From contig NZ_LT906479.1 of NCBI RefSeq assembly GCF_900187015.1, positions 992,001 through 1,056,000 of the forward strand: 64,000 bases of DNA, given 5' to 3'. The position numbers and the translations under genes were made by a program. Origin of the DNA: Serratia ficaria. GTDB taxonomy: Bacteria > Pseudomonadota > Gammaproteobacteria > Enterobacterales > Enterobacteriaceae. Of this stretch, positions 25,274-34,412 are shown piece by piece. Each line of letters starts with the position of its first letter. The stretch's first letter is position 1. A model generated the notes under the pieces. The model worked only from the letters and a program-made list of their open reading frames with translations, was not told the DNA's origin and ran no database searches.

Positions 25274-26212
25274 ATGAATCAGTACCAATTTGACAAAGAC
25301 TACCCGCGCGATCTGATCGGCTACGGCGGCCGCCCGCCGCACGCGGGCTGGCCGGGAGGCGCCCGCATCGCGGTGCAGTTTGTCCTCAACTATGAAGAGG
25401 GCGCGGAAAACAACGTGCTGCACGGCGACGCCGGCTCTGAACAGTTTCTTTCCGACATCGTCGGCGCGGCCAGCTATCCGGATCGGCATATGTCGATGGA
25501 TTCACTGTATGAATATGGCTCGCGCGCCGGCTTCTGGCGGATCCACCAGGAGTTTCAGCGCCGCGCTTTGCCGCTGACGGTGTTTGGCGTCGCCATGGCG
25601 CTGGCGCGCAATCCGCAGGTGGTGCAGGCGATCAAAGAGGCCGACTATGACGTGGTGAGCCATGGCTGGCGCTGGATCCATTACCAGCAGATGGATGAGG
25701 TTAGCGAACGCCAGCATATGCGGCAGGCGATCGCGACGCTGCGCGAGCTGTTCGGCCAGGCGCCGATCGGCTGGTATACCGGCCGCGACAGCCCGAATAC
25801 CCGCCGGCTGCTGGTGGAACAAGGCGGCTTTTTATACGACAGCGACTATTACGGCGACGATTTGCCGTTCTGGACCGAGGTACGGTGCGCCACCGGCGAG
25901 AGCAGGCCGCATCTGATTGTGCCCTATACGCTGGAAGCCAACGATATGCGCTTTGCGTCGCCGCAGGGCTTCAACACCGGCGAGCAGTTCTTTACCTATC
26001 TGAAGGACAGCTTCGACGTCCTGTACGCCGAGGGCGAAACCTCGCCGAAGATGCTGTCGATCGGCATGCATTGCCGCTTGCTGGGGCGCCCCGGCAAGTT
26101 TCGCGCGCTGCAGCGCTTCCTGGATTATATTCAGCGGCACGATCGGGTGTGGATATGCCGGCGGCAGGATATCGCCGAGCATTGGGCGGAGCATCATCCG
26201 TTCAGCAAATGA
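25274..26212 (+). CDS. hpxB: Allantoinase, PuuE/HpxB type (polysaccharide-deacetylase fold)
   Basis: A 312-residue NodB/polysaccharide-deacetylase-like hydrolase of the PuuE family. It starts with YPRDLIGYGGRPPHAGWPGG, the characteristic N-terminal block, and later has EYGSRAGFWRIHQEF and GWYTGRDSPNTRRLL. It opens the hydantoin ring of allantoin to give allantoate; PuuE enzymes do this without a bound metal, unlike the classical zinc allantoinases. It is the last gene of the hpxSAB operon and is followed by a strong terminator. Allantoate would be processed by HpxK, encoded 19 kb away across the aerobactin locus. Confidence 0.9.
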   Translation: MNQYQFDKDYPRDLIGYGGRPPHAGWPGGARIAVQFVLNYEEGAENNVLHGDAGSEQFLSDIVGAASYPDRHMSMDSLYEYGSRAGFWRIHQEFQRRALPLTVFGVAMALARNPQVVQAIKEADYDVVSHGWRWIHYQQMDEVSERQHMRQAIATLRELFGQAPIGWYTGRDSPNTRRLLVEQGGFLYDSDYYGDDLPFWTEVRCATGESRPHLIVPYTLEANDMRFASPQGFNTGEQFFTYLKDSFDVLYAEGETSPKMLSIGMHCRLLGRPGKFRALQRFLDYIQRHDRVWICRRQDIAEHWAEHHPFSK

Positions 26213-26215
26213 TAA

Positions 26216-26238
26216 GGGCCGGCATTGCCGGCCCTTTT
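26216..26238 (+). terminator. Terminator after hpxB, at the hpxB/iutA convergence
   Basis: GGGCCGGC (26216-26223), loop ATT, GCCGGCCC (26227-26234), followed by TTTT on the + strand. Convergent iutA ends eight bases further on and may use the same stem. Confidence 0.85.
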
Positions 26239-26246
26239 GCATAGGA

Positions 26247-28478
26247 TCAGAACAATACCGAATAGTTCAGGCCGAAGGTGCGGCCGCGGCCTTTATAGCT
26301 GTACAGCTCAGACGAGCCGTAGGTCGGGCTATACAGGATAGGCGCGCGCTGGCCCCAAACGGTGGTGTATTGCTTGTCCAACAGGTTTTCCACGCTGAAG
26401 CTGAGCTTGCCCACCGGCAGGTTGTAGCTGCCGAGGAAGTCGATGGTGTTGTAGCCGTCGATCTTGCGTCCTTGGGTGGAGTTGGCCTTGGTGTAATCGC
26501 CGTCGTCCGACACGTCGAAGGTCTGCTGCGACTGCAGGCGCAGGTTCCAGTCGCCCGGCGCCCAACCGACGTAAGCGGTGACTTTCGACGGGCTGGCGGT
26601 GTCGACCACCAACTTTTTCCATTCGCCGTTGACCTTGGTCTCGGAGCGAATGAGGTTGAAGTTGGTGCCGGCGCTCCAGTCGCTGTCTTCGAAGAAGTAA
26701 TCCACCGCGCCTTCCAGCCCGTAGATGCGGCGCTTGTCCGAGTTGACGTTGATGGTCATGTCGGTTTTGTTGATGGAGATGCTTTTGTCGGACAGCGAAT
26801 AGTAGGCGGCGACCTGCGTGCGCAGGTTGTCGCCGGTGTAGCGCCAGCCGAGCTCGTAGGCGTTGACCTTGATGCCTTCCAGCTTGGAGTCGCCGACGTT
26901 GACGCTATTGTTCAGCTGATAGTGGCCGTTGTTCAGCGCATAGGTGCCGTTGCCGTAATACTTGCCCGGATCCGGGATCTCGAAGCCCTGCGAGAAGTTG
27001 AACCAGGTTTGCTGGCGCTCGGTCAGGTGCGCCAGCAGGCCGGCGTTGAACAGCGCGTTGTTGTAGTCGGTCTTGCCGCCCGGGATGGCGTCGGCGGAGG
27101 TTGCCGCGCCGGTGGCGATGGCTTGCTGCTGGTTGTAGCCGACGAAGTCATCGATCTTGTTTTCGGTGTACTGGTAACGCACGCCGCCGCTCAGGGTGAA
27201 GATCGGGTTGATGTCGTAGCTGGCCTGCAGGAACGACGCCAGGTTAGTGGTGGTGTAGCCCGGATAACGCCCGGTGTTGTAGGCGTTTTCCAAATCCATG
27301 CCGCCGGATTGCTTCGCCTTCGCCAGATCGAAGAACTGCTGGTTGGCATTGAAGCTCTCATGTTCGGCGTCGATGCCATAGGTCAGCGTCAGGGCGTCGA
27401 CAGGCTTGCTGTTCAGCGTCAGCTTGCCGCCGTAGAAGTCGGTTTTCTGCTGGGAGGCGCCGATGCTGGTGACGGCATTTCCCGCCGAGTTCAGCGTCGG
27501 GAACGGGTAGAAGGTCAGCGACTCGTCGCGATAGTAGACCTGCGCCACCAGATCCTGGCCGAGGAAGTCGGTGTTGGAATATTGCAGGTTGATCAGGTGA
27601 CGTTCGGTGCCCGGAATGCGGTCGGCGTTCAGGTTGCCGCCGTTGTACGCCCTGGCGTCGCCGGTGACCGCCGAGAAGTCTTTGCCCAGATACAGGCCGT
27701 GATCGCCGTCGGACTGGCTCTTGTAATATTGGGTGGTCAGCTGCAGCTGCTGGTGATCGTCGATATTGATGGTGCCGGTGCCCATCACGTCGAGGCGATC
27801 GGAATACTGCAGGCCGGTTTGGGTATTGTCGATCAGCACCTCGTTGCCCTTGCCGTCGTACCAGCCACCGTAGCGCTGATAGGAGACCGACAGCCGCCCC
27901 GAAGCGTTGTCGTTGCCGCCGCTGACCGCCGCCGCGACGTTTTCGTCGTGGTCGTTGTGGCCGCCGAAGCCGGTTTTGCCGCCGACCAGCAGCTCAACCT
28001 GCTGCTCTTTCTGGCCTTTTTTGGTGACGATATTGATCAGGCCGCCGGTGCTGCCGCCGCCGTACAGCGCGGTGGCGCCGGAGATCACCTCGATGTGGTC
28101 GATATTGAACGGGTCGATCGAATCCAGCTGGCGGCTGTCGCTGCGTGAGGAGTTCAGGCGCACGCCGTCGATCATCACCATCATCGAACGGCCGCGCAGG
28201 TTCATGCCGTAGTTGGTGCGCCCCTGGCCGCTGACGTCCATGCCGGGGATCAGCTGCGCCAGCACGTCCTTGATTTCCTTGCCGCCCTGCACCTGTTGCT
28301 CAATCTCCTGGCTCTCGATAACCCAGGTGGTCTGCGCCATTTCAGCGACGGTGCGGTGTGAACGGCTGGCGGAAACCACCACCTGCTCATCATTGTTTTT
28401 TTGCTCTTCTGCCCAGGCCGCCGGCGCAAGCATCGCCAGCAGACACGGGTTCAATACCCAAAGGTGTTTGCGTTTCAT
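26247..28478 (-). CDS. iutA: Ferric aerobactin TonB-dependent outer-membrane receptor
   Basis: A 743-residue receptor. The signal peptide is cleaved after APAAWA, and the TonB box region is EQVVVSASR. The plug domain has VAEMAQTTWVIES, RTNYGMNLRGR and ALYGGGSTGGLINIVTKKG, and the 22-strand barrel ends in GRGRTFGLNYSVLF with C-terminal Phe. The match to the IutA of E. coli pColV is close along the whole length, so the ligand is taken to be ferric aerobactin. It is the last gene of the iucABCD-iutA operon. Confidence 0.95.
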   Translation of the reverse strand: MKRKHLWVLNPCLLAMLAPAAWAEEQKNNDEQVVVSASRSHRTVAEMAQTTWVIESQEIEQQVQGGKEIKDVLAQLIPGMDVSGQGRTNYGMNLRGRSMMVMIDGVRLNSSRSDSRQLDSIDPFNIDHIEVISGATALYGGGSTGGLINIVTKKGQKEQQVELLVGGKTGFGGHNDHDENVAAAVSGGNDNASGRLSVSYQRYGGWYDGKGNEVLIDNTQTGLQYSDRLDVMGTGTINIDDHQQLQLTTQYYKSQSDGDHGLYLGKDFSAVTGDARAYNGGNLNADRIPGTERHLINLQYSNTDFLGQDLVAQVYYRDESLTFYPFPTLNSAGNAVTSIGASQQKTDFYGGKLTLNSKPVDALTLTYGIDAEHESFNANQQFFDLAKAKQSGGMDLENAYNTGRYPGYTTTNLASFLQASYDINPIFTLSGGVRYQYTENKIDDFVGYNQQQAIATGAATSADAIPGGKTDYNNALFNAGLLAHLTERQQTWFNFSQGFEIPDPGKYYGNGTYALNNGHYQLNNSVNVGDSKLEGIKVNAYELGWRYTGDNLRTQVAAYYSLSDKSISINKTDMTINVNSDKRRIYGLEGAVDYFFEDSDWSAGTNFNLIRSETKVNGEWKKLVVDTASPSKVTAYVGWAPGDWNLRLQSQQTFDVSDDGDYTKANSTQGRKIDGYNTIDFLGSYNLPVGKLSFSVENLLDKQYTTVWGQRAPILYSPTYGSSELYSYKGRGRTFGLNYSVLF

Positions 28479-28512
28479 CGTTATTTTTCCAGTGTTCCCA
28501 GGTTGCGTGTGG

Positions 28513-29841
28513 TTAAAACTCGGTGTAATTGAGCATGACGTGTTCAGCGCGGGCGGGCGTGCCCGCTTGCTGACTGCGCCATTGGATCACCGCCGGGGTG
28601 GACGTTAAATCGAACTGGTCGCGTCCTAAAACCCGGTTGAGAATGCGCGCCGAGCGCCAGGCCATCAGGCTGAGCTGGGGTTCGGCAATGCCGTGGCTGT
28701 GCATGCCGGCGTTGACGGCGAACAGGCAGTTTTCCTGCGGCCCCTGCCACTCCAGGGTGAAGTCCGGGGCGATGCGGTACTGGTCATCGGCGGTGGTCAG
28801 CAGGCGATCGGCCAAAGGCGCCAGGAAAGCCGGCCGATCCTGCTGGTAACCGGTGGCGAAGATCGTCACGTCGGTATCGAAGGTTTCCCGGCCCTGATCG
28901 AGATGGTGGTGCGTCACCAGCCGATACCCGTCGCCGTCGGCGTGCATCGCCGCCAGCGAACGGCTTGGCAGCAGGCGCGCCCAGGGCTTTTCTCGCAGCA
29001 CTTCAAAGCGGTGATACATCGCGCGGTAGATAGCCAGCAGCGACTCGCCGGTAATGCCGTCGGAGGTCATCTTCTGCTCGGTCAGCATGCGCTGCTTGGC
29101 GCCGTCGTTGAGGCCGTAGAAGCCGTCGACGTAGTCCGGCGTAAAGTATTCGTTGGCGAAGGCCGCTTCATCCAGCGCGTTGTAGTTGTTGCGGCGCGAG
29201 ATCCAGTTGAGCTGCGCCGGTTGGCCCCATTCGCCGCGGAAAATGTTCAGGAACAGATCGGCGCCGCTCTGGCCGCCGCCCACCAGGGTAACGCGTTTGC
29301 CGGCCAGATCCGGGCTGCGCAGCGCCATTTCGCTGGCGTGGAAGCAGCGGTCGTTTTGTTCGGTAACGCAGTCCGGCAGCTTGATGCGCTTGCCGATGCC
29401 GAGGCAGACGTGGCGCGCGCGGTAGACATTGCGCTGGGTGGTGACCACGAACTGGCGCTGCTGGTCGTCAAAATCCACGCTCTGGATGTCCTGGCTGAAC
29501 TCCAGCGAATTCAGCCCGTTGGCGGCCCAGTCGAGGTAGTCGGCGAACTCTTCGCGCGACACCGTGCGCAGTTCGGTGGTCAGGAAACGGTAGAACTTTT
29601 TCCGTTTAACCAGATAGTTGAGGAAGCTGTACGGGTTGGTCGGCGACACCGCGCTCACCAGATCCTTCAGGAAGCTGGTTTGCATGTGGCAATCCGGCAC
29701 CATCATGCCGGGATGCCAGGAAAAGTGCGGTTTGCGCTCAAGGAATTTACTGTTAAAACCGTTCACTTCGCTGCCAAGCGCGGCGATGCTGAGGTTGAAC
29801 GGGCCGATGCCGATGCCGATGAAATCCAGAGGCTGATTCAT
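28513..29841 (-). CDS. iucD: L-lysine N6-monooxygenase (aerobactin biosynthesis)
   Basis: A 442-residue flavin-dependent N-hydroxylase. The FAD site is at the N-terminus (FIGIGIGPFNLSIAAL), the NADPH site near residue 205 (TLVGGGQSGADLFLNIF), and a typical FATGYQQ motif lies near residue 330. It hydroxylates the side-chain nitrogen of lysine, the first step of aerobactin synthesis, in the cytoplasm. It overlaps iucC by four bases and is followed by iutA after 34 bases. Confidence 0.95.
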   Translation of the reverse strand: MNQPLDFIGIGIGPFNLSIAALGSEVNGFNSKFLERKPHFSWHPGMMVPDCHMQTSFLKDLVSAVSPTNPYSFLNYLVKRKKFYRFLTTELRTVSREEFADYLDWAANGLNSLEFSQDIQSVDFDDQQRQFVVTTQRNVYRARHVCLGIGKRIKLPDCVTEQNDRCFHASEMALRSPDLAGKRVTLVGGGQSGADLFLNIFRGEWGQPAQLNWISRRNNYNALDEAAFANEYFTPDYVDGFYGLNDGAKQRMLTEQKMTSDGITGESLLAIYRAMYHRFEVLREKPWARLLPSRSLAAMHADGDGYRLVTHHHLDQGRETFDTDVTIFATGYQQDRPAFLAPLADRLLTTADDQYRIAPDFTLEWQGPQENCLFAVNAGMHSHGIAEPQLSLMAWRSARILNRVLGRDQFDLTSTPAVIQWRSQQAGTPARAEHVMLNYTEF

Positions 29842-31586
29842 TGGGCAAGCTCCTTGGTGACCAGATAGAGAGGGTTATCGAGATCCTGCAGGTAGTTGGG
29901 CAACATGCGGCTGCCGCCGTCCTGCTCTGAATAAGTGAGTTTGACCGGGTTAAGCACCACGCGAATAATCTGCGGCTTGAACAGGTCGAACAGCGCGAAG
30001 CGATCCGCCATTGCCGGATGCCGCGCCATATAACCTTGCAGCACCTGCGCCAGCAGCTGATAGAAACGCGCTTCGCTCACCCCGCAGGACGCCATCAGCG
30101 GTGAGATGAAGCGCAGCACGGTAACGAAGTGGCCGGTCTGCAGATCGTGGATCAGGTAGTCGGCGGAAAGGCGCACGGTAACGTCCTTCACCCCCTGCGG
30201 CAGCGAGGCCGCTTCGGGGAAGTCCCGATCCACCAGGCGCATGTCGCCCTGGAAATCCTTCAGCAACACGCGCTGCGGCACATGATCCTTCATCACCAGC
30301 GTGATGTTCTGGCCGTGGGCGATCAGCGCCACGCCGTAACGGCACATCAGGTGGTACATCGGCAGCACCACCGCGCTGAACATCTGTTGCAGCCAGGCTT
30401 CGGCGCTCAGGCCGGAGCGAGCGATATAGGCGGCGATCAGCGGCTCGCCGTGGTTGTCGGTTTCCATCAGCGTCGCCATCAAGATGGCGTGTTCGCCCTC
30501 CTGCAGGTAACAGGACGGATTCTCGCGCCAGATCACCCCAAGCATTTCCTGATAGCGATACGGCGCTTTGGCCAGCGAGGCGTAGGTTGGGTGAGTCATG
30601 TAACCCGCCGCCGGTTCGCCGAGGATCTCGGCGCCGCTGGCGCGCAGGGTCGGGTCCTCGGCGAAGATGTCCTGCAGCCAGCGCGAGGCGGCCGGGCCGG
30701 CGCTGATGTACTTGCCCGGAATGCCGCGGTAGCACGAGGTGTTGTAAATGGTCAGCGGCAGCTTGATGTCGAACGCCGAACGGCGGCTGACGTTGGTCAG
30801 GGTGCGCAGCGATTGCTGCGCCAGGTAATGGTCGCCGAATTCGCCCAGTTCGATCAGCTCGCCCGCGGCCAGCTGCGGCAGGAAATGCAGCGCAATTTTT
30901 TGCTGCCATTGCCAGGGGTGCAGCGGCACCGGGATCCAGTCGTCGCTCAGCTTCAGCTCGCGCCAGCGGCGGTCGAAGCGTTGGCGTTCGCCCTGATCCA
31001 TGGCGCTGTCGAGCAGGCTGTCCAGCGGGAATTGCGCGTCGGCGCACCAAACGAAGCCGTCGCGTTTGGCCGCGATCCAGTGCAGGCGGAACTGGCCCTG
31101 ATACTCTGGCGCATACTGCTGCAGCGCGTTCAGGCCCCAGCCGCGACGGCCCTTGTTGAAAATGAACTTCGGGTGGCCGGCCAGCAGGCATTGCAGCGCG
31201 TCGGCATCGAGGGCGATCAGATCCTGCGCGCTCATGCCGTGGCGTGCGGCCAGCAGCTGCATGTCGCCGCGCAGCGTGGCGTACAGATCCTCCAGATGTT
31301 CGGCTATCTGCGCATCGTCCATTTTCAGCACCTGCGCCAGCTGACGCAGCGTTTGGTCGGCGGCCAGCGGCAACCGATCGCAGCTCAGCGTGGCGGGGTC
31401 GATGTGCAGCCAGCCCCAGATGCCGCGGGTGGCGCTGAAGCCGTAGCTGGCGTCGCCCAGGGCGATGCGCCATTTTCCGTCGTGCGATTCCGCCTGCAGC
31501 GTGCGTTCGTATTCCAGTTCGGCCAGCATCTTGGCGATCATCTGGCGGTTGACGCGCTGCCAGTCGGCGTAGTCATGAGCGATCAT
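29838..31586 (-). CDS. iucC: Aerobactin synthase IucC (NIS synthetase)
   Basis: A 582-residue NRPS-independent siderophore synthetase. The IucA/IucC core is visible in GHPKFIFNKGRRGWG (substrate/ATP region) and PVPLHPWQWQQK. It continues with SRRSAFDIKLPLTIYNTSCYRG, and the FhuF-like C-terminal part has GVALIAHGQNITLVMKDHVPQR. IucC adds the second N6-acetyl-N6-hydroxylysine to the citrate half-amide to complete aerobactin. It overlaps iucB and iucD by four bases each, so it is translated as part of the operon. Confidence 0.95.
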   Translation of the reverse strand: MIAHDYADWQRVNRQMIAKMLAELEYERTLQAESHDGKWRIALGDASYGFSATRGIWGWLHIDPATLSCDRLPLAADQTLRQLAQVLKMDDAQIAEHLEDLYATLRGDMQLLAARHGMSAQDLIALDADALQCLLAGHPKFIFNKGRRGWGLNALQQYAPEYQGQFRLHWIAAKRDGFVWCADAQFPLDSLLDSAMDQGERQRFDRRWRELKLSDDWIPVPLHPWQWQQKIALHFLPQLAAGELIELGEFGDHYLAQQSLRTLTNVSRRSAFDIKLPLTIYNTSCYRGIPGKYISAGPAASRWLQDIFAEDPTLRASGAEILGEPAAGYMTHPTYASLAKAPYRYQEMLGVIWRENPSCYLQEGEHAILMATLMETDNHGEPLIAAYIARSGLSAEAWLQQMFSAVVLPMYHLMCRYGVALIAHGQNITLVMKDHVPQRVLLKDFQGDMRLVDRDFPEAASLPQGVKDVTVRLSADYLIHDLQTGHFVTVLRFISPLMASCGVSEARFYQLLAQVLQGYMARHPAMADRFALFDLFKPQIIRVVLNPVKLTYSEQDGGSRMLPNYLQDLDNPLYLVTKELAQ

Positions 31587-32533
31587 ACCGACGCCTCCCG
31601 AAAGAACGCATCGCGTTGGTTGAGGATCAGGCGCGAACGTTTGTGCGGGAAGTCGAACTCCTTCACCCTGTGATAGCCGGCGGCCGGCAGGTGGCGGAAC
31701 AGCCGCTGGTTATCGGCGCGCGGCTCGGCGAGCACCCGGGTGGTGCGCGGTTCGTCCAGATACAGATAATGGGTCAGGCCGCGCAGCCAGCTGCGGATGT
31801 ATTGCGCGCCGCGGCGGTCCTCTTCGCCCACCAGCATATGCAGCCCGCGATCGAACGGCTGCCAGCGGTAGTGGCGGCCGATGCGGTCTTCCGGCGCCCA
31901 GTAGACCTCGAAGTAACCGAACGGGCGATCGTCGAAACAGCCGAGCAGCGGATAACAGTAGCTGGAGTCCAGCTGGCGCCGCAGATAGGCGGCCTGCGCC
32001 TCGAGCGGGCCGCTCATTTCCCAGAAGGCATCGACGCGCGGCGAATTCATCCAGCGGGTGAACTGTTCGGCGTCGCGTTCGACCTCCGGCAGGCGGAAAC
32101 TCAGGGTGTGTTTGAGCTGCGGATCGTAACGGCGGTAAACCTCGCCGTTCGGCCGCGCCGGGCGCTGCGGGAACCAGATCTGGCGTTCGGCGTCATAGTG
32201 CATCTGGCCGGAGGCGCGGTTGCGTTCGCCGCTCAGCCACAGCGGCAGCTGGTAGAAAACTTCGCGCGCCAGGTAGTCGCCGCTGGCCAGGGCGAACAGC
32301 GCCTGAGCCTGGGGTTCTTCCCGCCATTCGGCGTAGGGCAGCGCCACGCCGCTGAGCTGCGGCGCGGCGACCAGCAATTGATCCAGCGCCTGCACCAGCC
32401 AGCCCTGCGGCAGGGCGCCCGGGTAATGCAGCACGGCGCTGCCGTCCAGGCCGAGGCCCAGCTGCAGATCCCGTTCCAGCCGTTCGCAGCGGAAAGCGCT
32501 GCCGGCATGCGTCAGTTTGGCGGACGGCGTCAT
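31583..32533 (-). CDS. iucB: N6-hydroxylysine O-acetyltransferase (aerobactin biosynthesis)
   Basis: A 316-residue GNAT-fold acetyltransferase of the IucB/MbtK-like type. The C-terminal domain has FTRWMNSPRVDAFWEMSG, YCYPLLGCFDDRPFGYFEVYW and DEPRTTRVLAEPRADNQ, the family landmarks. Despite its historic O-acetylase name, IucB transfers acetyl from acetyl-CoA to the hydroxylamine nitrogen of N6-hydroxylysine. It is translationally coupled to iucA upstream (ATGA overlap) and iucC downstream. Confidence 0.94.
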   Translation of the reverse strand: MTPSAKLTHAGSAFRCERLERDLQLGLGLDGSAVLHYPGALPQGWLVQALDQLLVAAPQLSGVALPYAEWREEPQAQALFALASGDYLAREVFYQLPLWLSGERNRASGQMHYDAERQIWFPQRPARPNGEVYRRYDPQLKHTLSFRLPEVERDAEQFTRWMNSPRVDAFWEMSGPLEAQAAYLRRQLDSSYCYPLLGCFDDRPFGYFEVYWAPEDRIGRHYRWQPFDRGLHMLVGEEDRRGAQYIRSWLRGLTHYLYLDEPRTTRVLAEPRADNQRLFRHLPAAGYHRVKEFDFPHKRSRLILNQRDAFFREASV

Positions 32534-34275
32534 TGGGCGGCCCCCGTAAACAGTGGGTTGACGAAATCGAAGTAGATCACCGCCGGATCGACGATGGTGT
32601 TCTCGTTATGATCGTGCAGGTAACAGAAGAAGTTGCCTTTACAGTTCCAGTGCGGGCTGTCGAGCACGTAGTCCAGGCACAGGGTATTCCTGGCGGTGGC
32701 GCGCAGGCCGCCAAGCGCGTCGCGCACCCGGGCCATCAAGGATCCTTCGCTGTCGAAGCCGGCGGCTGCCAGCGCGGCGGTGACCGCCAGGCTGGAGTTC
32801 ACCAGCAAATAATAAGGGAAGTAGCGCAGCAGTTGCTGCTCGCTGAAGCGGTTTTCCGCCTCGGCTTCGCCGATCTCCTCCAGCCAGGGGGCGGCGTCGC
32901 GGGTGAAGCCGCTGCCCTGGCAGTCGCGGTACAGCATGCCGACCGGCAGATCCTGCTGCATCTCCACCAGAATGTTTTGCTGGTGCGCCAGCAGCACCAG
33001 GCCGTAGTCGGCTTCGGCGCTGAACAGCGGCAGCAGCACCTGTTGGCAGTAAGCGTCCAGCCAGCAGTGCGCCGCCTGGCGCAGCGGCAGGTTCAGGCGG
33101 GCGGCCAGGCGGCGCACCGCGGCGGCCAGCAGGCTGTCGCCGCCGTCCGGCGCGGCCTGAGTCAGGGTCACCAGCACGTTGGTCTGGCTTTCCGGCTGTT
33201 CGAACAGCAGGTTGTCGCGCAGCGCCATCAGGCTCTCTTCCTGAATGACGCCCTCGACGGAGCGCAGGCCGGCCCAGCCGTCTTCCTGCATCACGCGGAA
33301 GGTCGGGTAGCGCGCCTGCAGCCGTTGCCAGCGCGGGGTTTGCGCCAGGCGAGCCAGGCGGATGCCGCGCTTCACTTCCTTGACCGACAGGGTGCGCACC
33401 GAGTTGGTCAGGCGCACGCTGAGGGAAAATTTAATCATGTCGCGGTTGCCGGCGCTGTACAGCGAGCGGGACGAACTGGTCGGCAGCCAGCGTTCGCCGG
33501 CCTCGCCCAGATCGCGCAGCAGATGCTGGCTAACCAGCTCCCGGCACCAGCGCTGGCTCAGCAGATGGTCGGCCTGCCAGGGGTGCATCGGCAGCAGCCA
33601 GACATCGTCGGTGAAGTGCGTCAGCAACTGCGGCGCGCTCTCGGCGGCGAAGCGCTGCAGGCGCTGCTGCAGCGTCAGGTTCAGGCTTTCGCCGCACAGG
33701 AAGCGGTGGTCGACGGCGAACCAGCGCAGCGGGAACCGGGCGGCGAAGTCCGGCAGGTAACGGTGCGCCTGGCGTTCGTCGAAGGGTTCGTGGGATTTGG
33801 GCGCCGGATGGAAGGCGTGGCCCACCAACAGCCCCTGTTCCGCCTGGGCGAAATTCAATGGCCGGTCGCGCAGCGCCGGCCAGTCGAGACGGACCGCGAT
33901 CGCCCGTTGGGTATTATCATGACTTTCCAGCACCCGCTGGCGGAAACGTTCGACCGCCTCGGCGGGCAATTCGCCTTTCACCGCCGGCTTTTCCAGCAGC
34001 AGGCTCACCAGCCGTTCGACGCTCAGCGCTTCGCCGGCGCCGTCATCCTGCCGATGCAGGCGGGCGGGGAACAGGTATTGGTGATGCTGGGTTGGCGAAA
34101 TATGGCGTAAAGCGATGCGAATGGCTTGGGTCGGTGAAAGAGGAATGTGAAGCTGCGGATGTTGTCGATGATCGGTGGCCGGAACGATTTGCCAGTCCCG
34201 GGTTTCACGCATTAATGCGTTCAAAAAGCACTGCGCAGCCACGTCTGTTGCCGCGGTTTCAAACTGGATTGTCAT
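32530..34275 (-). CDS. iucA: Aerobactin synthase subunit IucA (NIS synthetase)
   Basis: A 581-residue NIS synthetase, first gene of the operon. Core motifs include GHAFHPAPKSHEPFDER (ATP-binding region), WLLPMHPWQADHLL, SSRSLYSAGNRDMIKFSLSV and YGLVLLAHQQNILVEMQQDLP. IucA condenses citrate with the first N6-acetyl-N6-hydroxylysine. The paralogue IucC shares the fold but differs in the N-terminal part. The start codon lies 26 bases from the nearest Fur-box-like sequence, so the gene should be repressed by iron-loaded Fur. Confidence 0.95.
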   Translation of the reverse strand: MTIQFETAATDVAAQCFLNALMRETRDWQIVPATDHRQHPQLHIPLSPTQAIRIALRHISPTQHHQYLFPARLHRQDDGAGEALSVERLVSLLLEKPAVKGELPAEAVERFRQRVLESHDNTQRAIAVRLDWPALRDRPLNFAQAEQGLLVGHAFHPAPKSHEPFDERQAHRYLPDFAARFPLRWFAVDHRFLCGESLNLTLQQRLQRFAAESAPQLLTHFTDDVWLLPMHPWQADHLLSQRWCRELVSQHLLRDLGEAGERWLPTSSSRSLYSAGNRDMIKFSLSVRLTNSVRTLSVKEVKRGIRLARLAQTPRWQRLQARYPTFRVMQEDGWAGLRSVEGVIQEESLMALRDNLLFEQPESQTNVLVTLTQAAPDGGDSLLAAAVRRLAARLNLPLRQAAHCWLDAYCQQVLLPLFSAEADYGLVLLAHQQNILVEMQQDLPVGMLYRDCQGSGFTRDAAPWLEEIGEAEAENRFSEQQLLRYFPYYLLVNSSLAVTAALAAAGFDSEGSLMARVRDALGGLRATARNTLCLDYVLDSPHWNCKGNFFCYLHDHNENTIVDPAVIYFDFVNPLFTGAAQ

Positions 34276-34301
34276 GATCCCATTTCACTGTTGAATCAAT
34301 T

Positions 34302-34338
34302 GAGAATGATTCTTATATCAATAATATTTATTGTTATC
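34302..34338. promoter_or_regulatory. Double Fur-box in the iucA / shiF divergent promoter
   Basis: Two adjacent 19-base sequences read on the - strand resemble the Fur consensus. One is at 34320-34338 (about 14 of 19 matches, starting GATAACAATAAAT). The other is at 34302-34320 (about 12 of 19, with a perfect AATCATT core). Overlapping Fur sites are known for the pColV aerobactin promoter. The match counts were made by eye. Confidence 0.8.
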
Positions 34339-34412
34339 AATTGCGCTATGATACAATTTTTCAATGAATCTAACATAAACCCATAATTTTATTAACGGTA
34401 TCTTTACGTTCG

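Noticed and set aside
26370..28148. A 592-codon open frame on the + strand
   Set aside because: Antisense to iutA, whose plug and barrel motifs are complete.
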